Positions 15,348 to 24,038 of a stretch of DNA of 37,032 bases are shown here, in pieces. The notes under the pieces were generated by a model, which worked only from the letters and a program-made list of their open reading frames with translations, ran no database searches and had not been told where the DNA came from. A program made the position numbers and the translations under genes. The stretch covers positions 1 to 37,032 of the forward strand of contig DWVA01000159.1 of assembly GCA_019120475.1 (NCBI GenBank), in the 5' to 3' direction. Numbering within the stretch: position 1 is the stretch's first letter; each line of letters opens with the position of its first letter. This DNA is from Candidatus Blautia intestinipullorum (GTDB lineage: Bacteria > Bacillota > Clostridia > Lachnospirales > Lachnospiraceae).

Positions 15348-16427
15348 ATGGAAATAAAAGAAAAACAATTTTTGGGAATAGAAGCCGGATGCAGCGCTCT
15401 TTCCTGGGAAACACAGGATGGAAAGCATCTTTGGGGACGCAATTATGATTTTGACCGTCTGGCAGAGGGAAGCGGAATGATCTTTCTTCCGCGGGAAACG
15501 GCGTATTTTGGAGTAAATGGTCCGGAAGGAACAGATTTTTCATGCACCTCCAGATATGCCTGCGCCGGAGTGGGACTGCTTTTATCCCCAAGTCCGGTAC
15601 TTTATGAGGGAATGAATGAGAAAGGGCTTATGGGCGGACAGCTTTATTACCGCGGATTCGCCGGATATGGGAAAGAGTCCTGTCCGGGCACCGATCCCAT
15701 TCAGCCGCCTTTCCTTGTATATCATCTTCTGGCGCAGTGCGCTACTGTGGAAGAAGCGGTTCGCTGTCTGGAAGAAGAATTGACCCTGGTGGACGTGCCG
15801 ATGATGGGAACGGTATCTCCGCTGCATTGGGCCTTCCATGATAAAACCGGGGAAACCGTTGTAGTGGAGCCTGATAAAGAGGGGCTTCACATTTACCGGA
15901 ATACGCTGGGGATCATGACAAACAGTCCGGGATATCCATGGCACAGGCTGAATCTTTTGAATTACGCAGGCATCAGAGATCTGGACTATGCTTCGGTGGA
16001 TCTGGACGGAGAGTCCCTGGAACAGTGCTTTTCCGGCAGCGGATGCCAGGGACTTCCCGGAGACTGGAGTTCTCCGTCCCGGTTTGTGCGTCTTGCCTTT
16101 TTGAAAAAGTATGCTCTTCCCGGAAAAAACGAGGAAGAAGGGATCAGCCGGATGTTCCATCTTTTTCAGAGTGCAGCCTTCCCTCTGGGAATGGTCCGCG
16201 TAAGCCACAAAAGCCATGTGACAGAGCTTGATAAGGATGTGGTTCCTTACGATTATACAGTGTATACCAGCATTTACTGTGCGGAATCTCTCCGCGCGTA
16301 CTGGACGACTTATGAAAACCAGCAGATACAGTTTCTGGATCTGGCGGCTCTGCTGGAAAGCAAAAAGCCGTTTTCCATTCCGCTTAGCCGGGAGCCTGTA
16401 TTTAAAAACGCAACGCCGGAGCTGTAA
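15348..16427 (+). CDS. Ntn hydrolase of the choloylglycine/penicillin V acylase family
   Basis: A 359-residue linear-amide C-N hydrolase. The start ATG at 15348 has AAGGAGG ahead of it. Cys15 (EAGCSALSW) aligns with the N-terminal nucleophile of bile salt hydrolase and penicillin V acylase. Supporting residues are LWGRNYDF (R31, D34), LYEGMNEKGLMGG, IMTNSPGYPWH with the oxyanion Asn, and LPGDWSSPSRFVRLAF with the conserved Arg. Fourteen residues precede the nucleophile, so self-cleavage at Gly14-Cys15 would be needed, as for the short GC-type propeptide of the Bacillus enzyme. There is no signal peptide, so it is cytoplasmic. Substrates could be conjugated bile salts, penicillin V or N-acyl amines such as acyl-homoserine lactones. 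The sequence looks nearer to penicillin V acylase. Confidence 0.85.
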   Translation: MEIKEKQFLGIEAGCSALSWETQDGKHLWGRNYDFDRLAEGSGMIFLPRETAYFGVNGPEGTDFSCTSRYACAGVGLLLSPSPVLYEGMNEKGLMGGQLYYRGFAGYGKESCPGTDPIQPPFLVYHLLAQCATVEEAVRCLEEELTLVDVPMMGTVSPLHWAFHDKTGETVVVEPDKEGLHIYRNTLGIMTNSPGYPWHRLNLLNYAGIRDLDYASVDLDGESLEQCFSGSGCQGLPGDWSSPSRFVRLAFLKKYALPGKNEEEGISRMFHLFQSAAFPLGMVRVSHKSHVTELDKDVVPYDYTVYTSIYCAESLRAYWTTYENQQIQFLDLAALLESKKPFSIPLSREPVFKNATPEL

Positions 16428-16436
16428 AACTCCGGC
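16415..16436 (+). terminator. Weak hairpin between the Ntn hydrolase gene and jetA
   Basis: GCCGGAG (16415-16421) pairs with CTCCGGC (16430-16436) across the stop codon. The following TGTATAAAAAC is not a strong U-tract. It may only attenuate read-through into the Wadjet operon 33 nt further on. Confidence 0.4.
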
Positions 16437-16469
16437 TGTATAAAAACAGATATAAAAGGATAAAATATT

Positions 16470-17846
16470 ATGTTTCATATTATTCCGGGGAATTTTTTTG
16501 TTCCTCTGTCATCGCCAAATAAAACGGTATACTGGGACTGCATATGCAAATTGTATTCTGTGATGGAAAACCAGCTTTCCTTTGGCGTGGAAAGAGAAGT
16601 GCTGGCGGATGAACTGCAGTACTATTTTGAACAGTCGGCAGCGGCGGATATCGTGGATGAAGACTTTTCCGGGGCGGACAGCAGAGGGAAAGCAAACGGA
16701 ATCCTGAGGCGGCTGGAATTTTATGGCTGGATTGAAATTGAGACGGACAAAAGTTATGTACAGAGGGTGAATTTTAAAGAATACTCTGTGAAGCTGATCC
16801 GTACTCTTCTGGATATTTCGGAGGGAAAGCAGATCGAGTATCAGGGATATATCTATACAATCTACAGCCTGGTCCGGTCGAATACGGATCACCCGGGAAT
16901 CGTACTGATGCAGATTCTGGAAAATACAGACCTGCTTATCACGGGGCTGAAAAATCTGAATTCCAATATCAAACGTTATATCGACGATCTGACACGGCAT
17001 AAGACGGTGGCAGAGATCATGGACGCCCTGTTTAATGATTATATCACCAATATTGTGGACAAGGCATATCACCGGCTTCTGACTTCGGATAATGTGTCAA
17101 AATTCCGGCCGGAGATCATCGACAGGCTGGAGAGCAGGAGCAGAAGCCGGTCTTATCTGCAGATGGCAGCGGCGGAGCTTGCGGAGATGAAGGAGATTAC
17201 GGAAGAGGCAGCGAAGGAACTGGTATTTAAGTACCTGCACGAAATTATAGAAGCCTTCCGGAATATGGACGATATTCTCAATGAGATCAATCAGAAAAAT
17301 ACCCAGTATCAAAAGGCCGCGGTGAACAGGGCAAAGTTCCTGCTTTCCGGAGACGAGGATGTGCGGGGACAATTAAAGGAGATTCTTCTGGGAATTCACG
17401 AAAAGATCAATGAAGAAGAGATGAATTTGGGCGGTATTTACGAGATCAGTTTTCTGGAAGGGCTGGTACGCCTGTATTCCTGCAGTTTTCTTGACGAGAA
17501 ATCCTTCTATTCGCCTACAGAGGGACGGAAGGAATTTGTTCCTCAGAAACTGGAGGCACACGAGATAGACGAAGAGGCGCGGCGGCGAAAGCTTCAGAAA
17601 ATGATGGAGAAAATGAAAAGAGTTCTAAGCGCCGGAAAAATCGAAAGCTATGTTCTGGAGCAGATGGGAAACTACCGGGAAATGCAGGCTTCGAAGCTGC
17701 CTTTAGGCAGCAGTGAAGATTTTGTGAAGATCATATATGTCCGCCTGTATGGACAGAGAAAGAATCTGAAATATAAGGTGGAGCCGGGAGAGATGACGGA
17801 AGTAAACGGGTTCCGCTTCCGGGATTTTAAGATTAGGAGGAAATAG
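16470..17846 (+). CDS. jetA: Wadjet system protein JetA (kleisin-like)
   Basis: A 458-residue first gene of a complete four-gene Wadjet operon. JetA is the MukF-like kleisin that links the two JetC ATPase heads. The opening segment (MFHIIPGNFFVPLSSPNKTVYWD) has the IxP-x2-FF-x-LSS-N-x3-YxD pattern I associate with type II JetA, and this decides the ATG at 16470. A winged-helix-like part (residues about 30-110) is followed by long, largely helical sequence with many charged residues (about 150-330) and a C-terminal beta-rich end. jetB begins two bases after the stop. Identification rests on the pattern plus the unmistakable jetC and jetD downstream. The type II label is my recollection of the family split, not a computed result. 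Confidence 0.85.
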   Translation: MFHIIPGNFFVPLSSPNKTVYWDCICKLYSVMENQLSFGVEREVLADELQYYFEQSAAADIVDEDFSGADSRGKANGILRRLEFYGWIEIETDKSYVQRVNFKEYSVKLIRTLLDISEGKQIEYQGYIYTIYSLVRSNTDHPGIVLMQILENTDLLITGLKNLNSNIKRYIDDLTRHKTVAEIMDALFNDYITNIVDKAYHRLLTSDNVSKFRPEIIDRLESRSRSRSYLQMAAAELAEMKEITEEAAKELVFKYLHEIIEAFRNMDDILNEINQKNTQYQKAAVNRAKFLLSGDEDVRGQLKEILLGIHEKINEEEMNLGGIYEISFLEGLVRLYSCSFLDEKSFYSPTEGRKEFVPQKLEAHEIDEEARRRKLQKMMEKMKRVLSAGKIESYVLEQMGNYREMQASKLPLGSSEDFVKIIYVRLYGQRKNLKYKVEPGEMTEVNGFRFRDFKIRRK

Positions 17847-17848
17847 GT

Positions 17849-18478
17849 GTGGAACTGCTGGATAAAATGCTTCAAAGAGATAAAGAAAATTTTCGGAGAA
17901 TCTGCAGCCGCCTTCTTTCCTGCTGTTTTCTCTGCAAATCAAACGCATCAAATAAATCGGATTATTATTTTGTCCTGAAATACAGAAGTGAGTTTAAAAC
18001 ATATCTGGAGATTCTCGGTTATCGTCTGGAGATAAATGAGGAGCTGGGCGTGATCCAGCTTACCAATGCTTATAACTATAACCGGCTGAACCTGAAACTG
18101 TACGAGTCGGTAATCCTTTTGATACTCAGGATTCTTTATGATGAGAAAAAGCGGGAATTATCAGTCAGCGATGAGGTGATCGTTAATCTGGGGGATATCC
18201 AGGATAAATATCTGAGTCTTCAGATACGGGAAAAAATGATCGATAAAACCACAATGAGGAATGCTTTGAGCCTGTTCCGCAGATTTCAGCTTATTGAAAC
18301 GCTGGACAGAGATCTGGGAAACGAGGAGTCCAGGATTCTGATCTATGATTCTATTCTTATGGCTGTGCGTATTGACGATATCAGGAAAGCCTATGAGAAG
18401 CTGGAAATTTACAGAAAGGGAAAACAGACAGATGAAGAAACTGACGAGAATGAAGCTGATCAACTGGCATCGGTTTGA
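17849..18478 (+). CDS. jetB: Wadjet system protein JetB (KITE subunit, DUF4194-like)
   Basis: A 209-residue winged-helix protein, the MukE-like KITE subunit of the Wadjet SMC complex. The start is GTG at 17849, with GGAGG eight bases before it. Recognisable features are a hydrophobic first third (DYYFVLKYRSEFKTYLEILG), a beta hairpin GYRLEINEELGVIQL, then helical RLNLKLYESVILLILRILYDE. A second winged helix around TTMRNALSLFRRFQLIETL follows. The tail is acidic (DEETDENEADQ). The jetC start lies inside its last 47 nt. Size and order fit the family (A-B-C-D). Alone it would be hard to name. Context makes the call firm. Confidence 0.85.
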   Translation: MELLDKMLQRDKENFRRICSRLLSCCFLCKSNASNKSDYYFVLKYRSEFKTYLEILGYRLEINEELGVIQLTNAYNYNRLNLKLYESVILLILRILYDEKKRELSVSDEVIVNLGDIQDKYLSLQIREKMIDKTTMRNALSLFRRFQLIETLDRDLGNEESRILIYDSILMAVRIDDIRKAYEKLEIYRKGKQTDEETDENEADQLASV

Positions 18479-21400
18479 AGACTGCATGATTGATTTTGGG
18501 GATTCCACGCTGCTTTCCGGAGAAAACGGAGCCGGAAAATCTACACTTCTGGACGCGATCCAATTTGTTGTCACCTGTTCCGCCAATTCCTTTAATAAGG
18601 CTGCCCATGAGAACGGCAAGAGAAAACTTACGGGATATATACGGTGCAAAACCGGGAAGGAAAACCGTCCTTATGAACGTACCGGAGAGGTGACTGCCCA
18701 TGTAGCTCTGGAGTTTTATGAAGAAAGCAGACAGAGATATTTTATTGTGGGAGCCGTTGTAGATTCCGCCTCTGAAGGTCAGGAGACTGTAGGCCGTTAT
18801 CTGATGGATAATATCAGACTGTCGGAAGATATGTTTTTTAAAAAGGATCATTCTCCCAGATCTATTTCTGAATTCCGGTCCTATAATAAGAAGATCAAAC
18901 AATGGATGAAAACCCAGGCAGAGGCAAAGAAGATGATCAAGTCCAGATTCGGCAGGATCGAGGATAAATTTTTCAGTCTCATTCCCAAGGCTCTGGCGTT
19001 TAAGCCTATTGATGACATTAAGGATTTTGTCTATTCTTATGTGCTGGACGAAAAAGAAGTGAATATTGACGTGCTCAGAGAGAATGTGCGAACCTATCAG
19101 GATCTGGAAAGAACGCTGGAATCTGTACGGAAGCGCATGGAAAAACTGGAACAGATTGAAAAATTTCATGATGAAGCTGTGGACCATATTCGCAAAGATG
19201 AAATGTATGTTTATTTTCTGGCGAGGGCGTCTCTGGATATTACGAAGAACAGGATTGAGAAGCTTCAGGCAGAGATGGGGGCGGAAGAATACCGCCTTCA
19301 GGAGACGGAAAGAGATCTGGAGGCTGCGGTAAGGGAAAAAGAACGGCAGCAGGAGATTGAGACGAATCTACGGGTGGAATTGAAGCAGAATAAAGATTAC
19401 CTGGCTCTGGAAGAGCAGGAAAAGGTCCTGGGGCGTCTGAAAGATGAGGAAAAAGCTTATCTGTCCGAAAAAAGAGAGCTTCTTGTCAGTGTGAAAAGAT
19501 CATTGAAGAGGACGGATCAGCTTCTGGAAATCACAGATGTGGACGAGTGCGTCGCAAAGTATAAAGATATTTTTGAAAAGGCGGAAACTATGCAGGATAC
19601 CGCTGCTGCAAGAGACGCGCTGGAACAGGTGATCCGGTATAAAAAGAAAATGTATGATAAGGTGCAGAGAAAACTGGCGGAAGAGCAGATTTATCTGCAC
19701 GCCCGCCGCCAGGAAATGCAGGAGCTGGACCATAAAATCGGCGATCTGGAAAGAAAGAAGCTTTCCTACCCGAAAGCAGTAACCAGGCTGTTGGAAGAAA
19801 TTGGAAAGGAATTTGCCAGACTGGGGAGAAAAGCGGAGCCCTGTATCCTCTGTGAAGCTTTGGAAATCCGCGATGAAAGCTGGCGGAACGCTGTGGAGGG
19901 TTATCTGAATACACAGCGTTTTTATGTACTTGTGGAGCCGGAAAATTTTGATATCGCTCTTGGCATTTATGATCGTCTGAGACGGGAGAAGAAGGCCTAC
20001 GGCGCAGGATTGATCAACGTTCAGAACATGGAGCAGTACGACAACGCTCCGGAGGGTACACTGGCGGAGATGGTCACATCAAAAAATAAATATGCCAGAC
20101 AGTTTATTAATATGGTTCTTGGAAAAGTACAGATGTGCGGGCGCTATGAGGATCTGAAGAAATATACGGTATCTATCACAAAAGAATGTATGAAATACCA
20201 GAACCGTGTAGCCAGCGCTATCCGTCCAGAGATTTTTAAAGTTCCGTTTATTGGGAAAAACGCTTTCAAAGTGCAGTTGGAACAGGCCAGGGCAGAGAAA
20301 AAACGTCTGGCCGGAGTCATCGAGGATAGGGAAAAGAACCTGAGAAATCTGGAACAGATTACAGAACCTTTGGAAACGGATGCCGAGATCGATATCCGCT
20401 ACCGCCTGGATGTGATCGGCAGACTGTCCAGAGTACGATCGGACATAAAGCAGTGCAAAGATAATATAAAAACATTGAAAGAGAATTCCACCCTGATCCA
20501 GAAACAGATCCAACTGGAAGCACTGGCGAAAATCCGTGGAGAATTGGAGCAGAAGGTAGGAAATCTGAATAAGGCCCAGGGAAGAATCCAGGAAAAAATC
20601 GATGAGAAGAAACGGCTGATCCTGGAAAGTACGGAAGAGGAGCGGGGAAAGCAGGCGGAGCTTAAAGAAATTGAAGAAAAAGCGGGGCAGGCTGCCGCTT
20701 CCTGGCAGAAAGATTATGAAAAGCAGACTGCGCAGAAATCCTATATACAGTTCCGGGAAAACTTTGAGCGGCGGCAGAAGGCCAACTGGACTCTGCGTGA
20801 CAAAGCCATTGAGCAGATGCGGAGCTATATGATCGAATACAAGACGGAATATAATTTCGGAGCGGCGCCTACTATGGAGGGATTTCCGGAATTTGAGAAA
20901 ATATATGAAAGACTGCGGACATCAGAGCTTCTGGAATACGAAGAGAAGGTGCAGTCCGCCAGACAGTCTGCGGAGGACGAATTCAGGGAACAGTTTCTTG
21001 CCAAGCTTCAGGAGAATATGAAGCAGGCGCAGAATGAATTTAAAGAGCTGAACAAGGCATTAAAGGACATTGTGTTCAGCAATGAAAAATACGAGTTTCT
21101 TTATATGCCAAGCCGCAGGCACCGCAGATATTACGACATGATCATGGACGATTTCAATATGGTGCAGGGAGAATCTATTTTCAGCGGGGTATTTCACGAG
21201 ACACATAAGGAAGTCATAGAAGAGCTTTTTGACCGTCTGACGATTGATAATGACAATAATGCAAAAACGCTGGATGAATTCACCGATTACCGCACTTATA
21301 TGGACTATGATATCAGGATCCTTCACACAGACGGAAGCTATTCCCTGTATTCCAAAGTCTGTGAGGAGAAGAGCGGAGGAGAAACACAGACGCCCTTCTA

Positions 21401-21674
21401 TGTAACGGTAGCGGCTTCTTTTGTCCAGCTTTACAGCAATAATATAGGCGGAGAAGCGGCCGGTCTGGTAATGTTTGACGAGGCGTTCAACAATATGGAC
21501 GACGAGAGGATAGGAGGCGTACTGGAGTTCCTGAACAGGCTTCCTCTGCAGATGATCATTGCCGCGCCGCCGGATAAAATCCAGTATATCAGTCCGTCTA
21601 TGCAGGAAACCTTACTTGTAATGACAGATGAAAAAGTAAGTTATGTGGAGGAATATTTCAATGGCGCGGTTTGA
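18432..21674 (+). CDS. jetC: Wadjet system SMC-like ATPase JetC
   Basis: A 1080-residue MukB/SbcC-type SMC ATPase, the motor that extrudes DNA loops to sense small circular DNA. Walker A is GENGAGKST at residues 30-38. The ABC signature is SGGE near 981. Walker B is VMFDEAFNNMD near 1013-1023. Long coiled coils (about 225-450 and 600-900) flank a hinge region at about 460-600, which contains a CxxC pair (C471, C474). The start ATG at 18432 is preceded by AAAGGG and overlaps jetB by 47 nt. An upstream extension of the open frame is not needed. The length matches JetC proteins. Both ATPase motifs are intact, so the system should be functional. Confidence 0.95.
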   Translation: MKKLTRMKLINWHRFEDCMIDFGDSTLLSGENGAGKSTLLDAIQFVVTCSANSFNKAAHENGKRKLTGYIRCKTGKENRPYERTGEVTAHVALEFYEESRQRYFIVGAVVDSASEGQETVGRYLMDNIRLSEDMFFKKDHSPRSISEFRSYNKKIKQWMKTQAEAKKMIKSRFGRIEDKFFSLIPKALAFKPIDDIKDFVYSYVLDEKEVNIDVLRENVRTYQDLERTLESVRKRMEKLEQIEKFHDEAVDHIRKDEMYVYFLARASLDITKNRIEKLQAEMGAEEYRLQETERDLEAAVREKERQQEIETNLRVELKQNKDYLALEEQEKVLGRLKDEEKAYLSEKRELLVSVKRSLKRTDQLLEITDVDECVAKYKDIFEKAETMQDTAAARDALEQVIRYKKKMYDKVQRKLAEEQIYLHARRQEMQELDHKIGDLERKKLSYPKAVTRLLEEIGKEFARLGRKAEPCILCEALEIRDESWRNAVEGYLNTQRFYVLVEPENFDIALGIYDRLRREKKAYGAGLINVQNMEQYDNAPEGTLAEMVTSKNKYARQFINMVLGKVQMCGRYEDLKKYTVSITKECMKYQNRVASAIRPEIFKVPFIGKNAFKVQLEQARAEKKRLAGVIEDREKNLRNLEQITEPLETDAEIDIRYRLDVIGRLSRVRSDIKQCKDNIKTLKENSTLIQKQIQLEALAKIRGELEQKVGNLNKAQGRIQEKIDEKKRLILESTEEERGKQAELKEIEEKAGQAAASWQKDYEKQTAQKSYIQFRENFERRQKANWTLRDKAIEQMRSYMIEYKTEYNFGAAPTMEGFPEFEKIYERLRTSELLEYEEKVQSARQSAEDEFREQFLAKLQENMKQAQNEFKELNKALKDIVFSNEKYEFLYMPSRRHRRYYDMIMDDFNMVQGESIFSGVFHETHKEVIEELFDRLTIDNDNNAKTLDEFTDYRTYMDYDIRILHTDGSYSLYSKVCEEKSGGETQTPFYVTVAASFVQLYSNNIGGEAAGLVMFDEAFNNMDDERIGGVLEFLNRLPLQMIIAAPPDKIQYISPSMQETLLVMTDEKVSYVEEYFNGAV

Positions 21675-22899
21675 CGTCAGAATTCTGAATAAGCTTTTAG
21701 ACTCCTATGAGCGCAGCAGTCTGGCAAAGGGAACAAATAAGGTTGCGGTACATATTGATTTCCGGTTCAATAAAAAGACGGTTCCGGAATACTTTGACGA
21801 AAGTTCTCTTGCCTATGAGGAGATCCATGACCGGGCCCATGAACTTGAGGAAAAAGGGTTTGTCCGGATTATATGGAAACGGGGAAAAGAAGATCATATT
21901 ATTGAAAAGCTGATCCTGAATGAAAAAAAAGTCACGGAAATATATCAGTATCTGGGAAGAACTTCTCATGGGGATTATGTCAGGAACACGCTGAAGCTGG
22001 TTGGATCCTTTCGGGAACAATGTACTGCTCCGGTTGCCGGAAAATTTCTTGACTGGCTGGAGGAACGGCTGCGGGGGGATCTTCCGGTAAAAGAATTTAT
22101 AGATCTGACTGATCCGGAAGAGACGGAACGACTGATCCGGGCAGTCCAGGCAGTGGAGGAGAACAGAGAGGAGCGCTATGTAAGAGAGTTTTCTATAAGT
22201 GTCTTTTCGGATAGTAAGATTTTTGAAGGACTGCACGGAAAGGTGGGGAAAATTTTTCGGAGATTTTCCCCGGAATTTCAGGAGGCGGATACGGATGAAA
22301 TCCTGGCGGAATATGGAATCTATCATACGCCGAACTACGTTTATTTGAAAGGCCAGGGAATATTGTATTTGGGAACGGACAGAAGGGAAAAAGTGAGCCT
22401 GTCACTTCTGAAACAGGGAATCGGGATTTCCGGCGATGATCTTTCCGATATCCGGATCGGAGGCACAGAAGCGGTAAAGAAAGTGATCACCATAGAGAAT
22501 CTTACCACCTTCTTCCGCTGGCAGGAGGAAAACGCCCTGATCATTTATCTGGGCGGTTATCATAATAAAGTAAGGAGAAGTCTGCTGAAAGAAATTTATG
22601 AAATTCTGCCGGATGCAGAGTACCTGCACTTCGGGGATATTGATGTGGGCGGTTTTGAAATCTACCGGGATCTTTGCCAAAAGACGGATATTCCGTTTCG
22701 CCTGTATCATATGGGAATAGAAGAACTGGAAAAGTACCGGGATTATGGGAAAAAACTGACAGAGAACGACAGGAAGCGCCTGAAGCTGCTGATAGATAAG
22801 ACAGAGAAAGAAAAGACAGAATATATTCAGACGCTGAAATATATGGAAGATCAGGGAATCAAACTGGAACAGGAGTGTATCGGTGATCATGAAACGTAG
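21661..22899 (+). CDS. jetD: Wadjet system nuclease JetD (Toprim, topoisomerase VI-like)
   Basis: A 412-residue nuclease subunit that cuts plasmid DNA captured by JetABC. The N-terminal half is the winged-helix arm domain. The C-terminal half (about 225-375) is a Toprim domain, with catalytic E279 in ITIENLTTF and the metal-binding D326/D328 pair in GDIDVGGFEIY, all intact. The start ATG at 21661 follows GGAGG and lies 14 nt inside jetC, so translation is coupled. A six-residue longer start exists but lacks a ribosome-binding site. The DUF2220-type C-terminus agrees with Wadjet type I or II. Transcription may end near 22900, though no terminator is seen before the next gene. Confidence 0.93.
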   Translation: MARFDVRILNKLLDSYERSSLAKGTNKVAVHIDFRFNKKTVPEYFDESSLAYEEIHDRAHELEEKGFVRIIWKRGKEDHIIEKLILNEKKVTEIYQYLGRTSHGDYVRNTLKLVGSFREQCTAPVAGKFLDWLEERLRGDLPVKEFIDLTDPEETERLIRAVQAVEENREERYVREFSISVFSDSKIFEGLHGKVGKIFRRFSPEFQEADTDEILAEYGIYHTPNYVYLKGQGILYLGTDRREKVSLSLLKQGIGISGDDLSDIRIGGTEAVKKVITIENLTTFFRWQEENALIIYLGGYHNKVRRSLLKEIYEILPDAEYLHFGDIDVGGFEIYRDLCQKTDIPFRLYHMGIEELEKYRDYGKKLTENDRKRLKLLIDKTEKEKTEYIQTLKYMEDQGIKLEQECIGDHET

Positions 22900-22962
22900 A
22901 ACTGCTTATCTGGCGGAAGAGCTATAATCGGAAGACAACAGCGACAAAACAGGAGAGTTATT

Positions 22963-23838
22963 ATGTATGAACTAATACAGATTACGGAACAGAGTTACTA
23001 TATCCAGAGTCCGGCGAAGATCGGTCTGGTGAAGCTGAACGATACGGAAGTATGCCTGATCGACAGCGGCAACGACAAGGACGCAGGCCGAAGAGTAAGG
23101 AAGATCCTGGACGCCAACGGATGGACGCTGAAAGCGATATATAATACCCACTCAAACGCCGATCATATCGGCGGCAACAAATATCTCCAGGCACAGACAG
23201 GATGCAGGATCTACGCGCCGGGGATCGAGTATGATTTTACAAGGCATCCCATTCTGGAGCCGGCTTTTCTTTACGGAGGATATCCATGCAAAGACCTTCG
23301 GCACAAGTTTCTTCTGGCCCAGGAGAGCGGAGCGGAAGAACTGACGGAAGCGGCGCTGCCGGAAGGATTTGAGATCATAAAACTTCCGGGTCATTTTTTT
23401 GATATGGTTGGATTCCGTACTCCGGATGATGTGGTGTATCTGGCGGACTGCCTTTCCAGCAGGGAGACACTGGAAAAATACCGGATCGGATTTATCTATG
23501 ATATTGCCGCCTATCTGGAAACCCTGGAAATGGTAAAAAACATGAAAGCAAAGATGTTTGTGCCCGCACATGCCCCGGCAGCAGAGGATGTGTCTGAACT
23601 GGCCCGGTACAATATTGATACTGTGAAGGAAATCGGAGAGCGGATCACAGATATTTTAAAAGAGCAGCAGTGTTTTGAACAGCTTCTGCGGAGGCTCTTT
23701 AAAGAATATGGACTGACAATGAATTTTGAGCAGTATGTACTTGTGGGAAGCACTGTGCGTTCCTATCTTTCCTGGCTGAAGGATTCGGGAAGGATAGAAG
23801 CAGTGTTTGAAGACAGTATGCTGTACTGGAAAGCCTGA
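22963..23838 (+). CDS. MBL-fold metallo-hydrolase, variant HxNxDH motif
   Basis: A 291-residue metallo-beta-lactamase-fold hydrolase. The metal-binding motif is THSNADHIGG (H63, N65, D67, H68), with asparagine in place of the usual second histidine. Later ligands are intact: H in KLPGHFFDMVGF, D in VYLADCLS and H in FVPAHAP. The domain ends near residue 205. The C-terminal 80 residues look like a winged-helix extension (YGLTMNFEQYVLVGSTVRSYLSWLKDSGRI). Such variants are common among clostridial MBL proteins of unknown substrate. AACAGGAGAG precedes the ATG. It starts 63 nt after jetD and could be co-transcribed, but it is not a known Wadjet component. Confidence 0.78.
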   Translation: MYELIQITEQSYYIQSPAKIGLVKLNDTEVCLIDSGNDKDAGRRVRKILDANGWTLKAIYNTHSNADHIGGNKYLQAQTGCRIYAPGIEYDFTRHPILEPAFLYGGYPCKDLRHKFLLAQESGAEELTEAALPEGFEIIKLPGHFFDMVGFRTPDDVVYLADCLSSRETLEKYRIGFIYDIAAYLETLEMVKNMKAKMFVPAHAPAAEDVSELARYNIDTVKEIGERITDILKEQQCFEQLLRRLFKEYGLTMNFEQYVLVGSTVRSYLSWLKDSGRIEAVFEDSMLYWKA

Positions 23839-23947
23839 CCGGAGACGGTTGAAAAGATATCCGTCATTACCAATGCCGGTATTGTTTCCTGCACACTGAC
23901 GCTGGCGTAAAGGATAATAAATTCCTTAAAATATCTGCGGTATTTGA

Positions 23948-23976
23948 TTGCCGTTCCGTTCAAAACATGGTATATT
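23948..23976 (+). promoter_or_regulatory. Promoter of pgcA
   Basis: TTGCCG (23948-23953), a 17-nt spacer and TATATT (23971-23976). Just downstream, TTGTG (23988-23992) and CACAA (24000-24004) form an inverted repeat with a 7-nt gap, in a position suited to repression. Confidence 0.6.
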
Positions 23977-24038
23977 AATGTTATCAGTTGTGATTTTTAC
24001 ACAAAAAAATATTATAAAACATGGTAGGAGTGGTAAAA

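Noticed and set aside
16415..16436. Hairpin before jetA as a full terminator isolating the Wadjet operon.
   Set aside because: No U-tract follows, so it is recorded only as a weak hairpin.
23988..24004. TTGTG-N7-CACAA repeat after the pgcA promoter as a Rex (redox repressor) site.
   Set aside because: Rex sites are usually 18 bp with TTGTGA-N6-TCACAA. This is 17 bp with mismatched inner bases, so the assignment is not supported, though it may be some operator.
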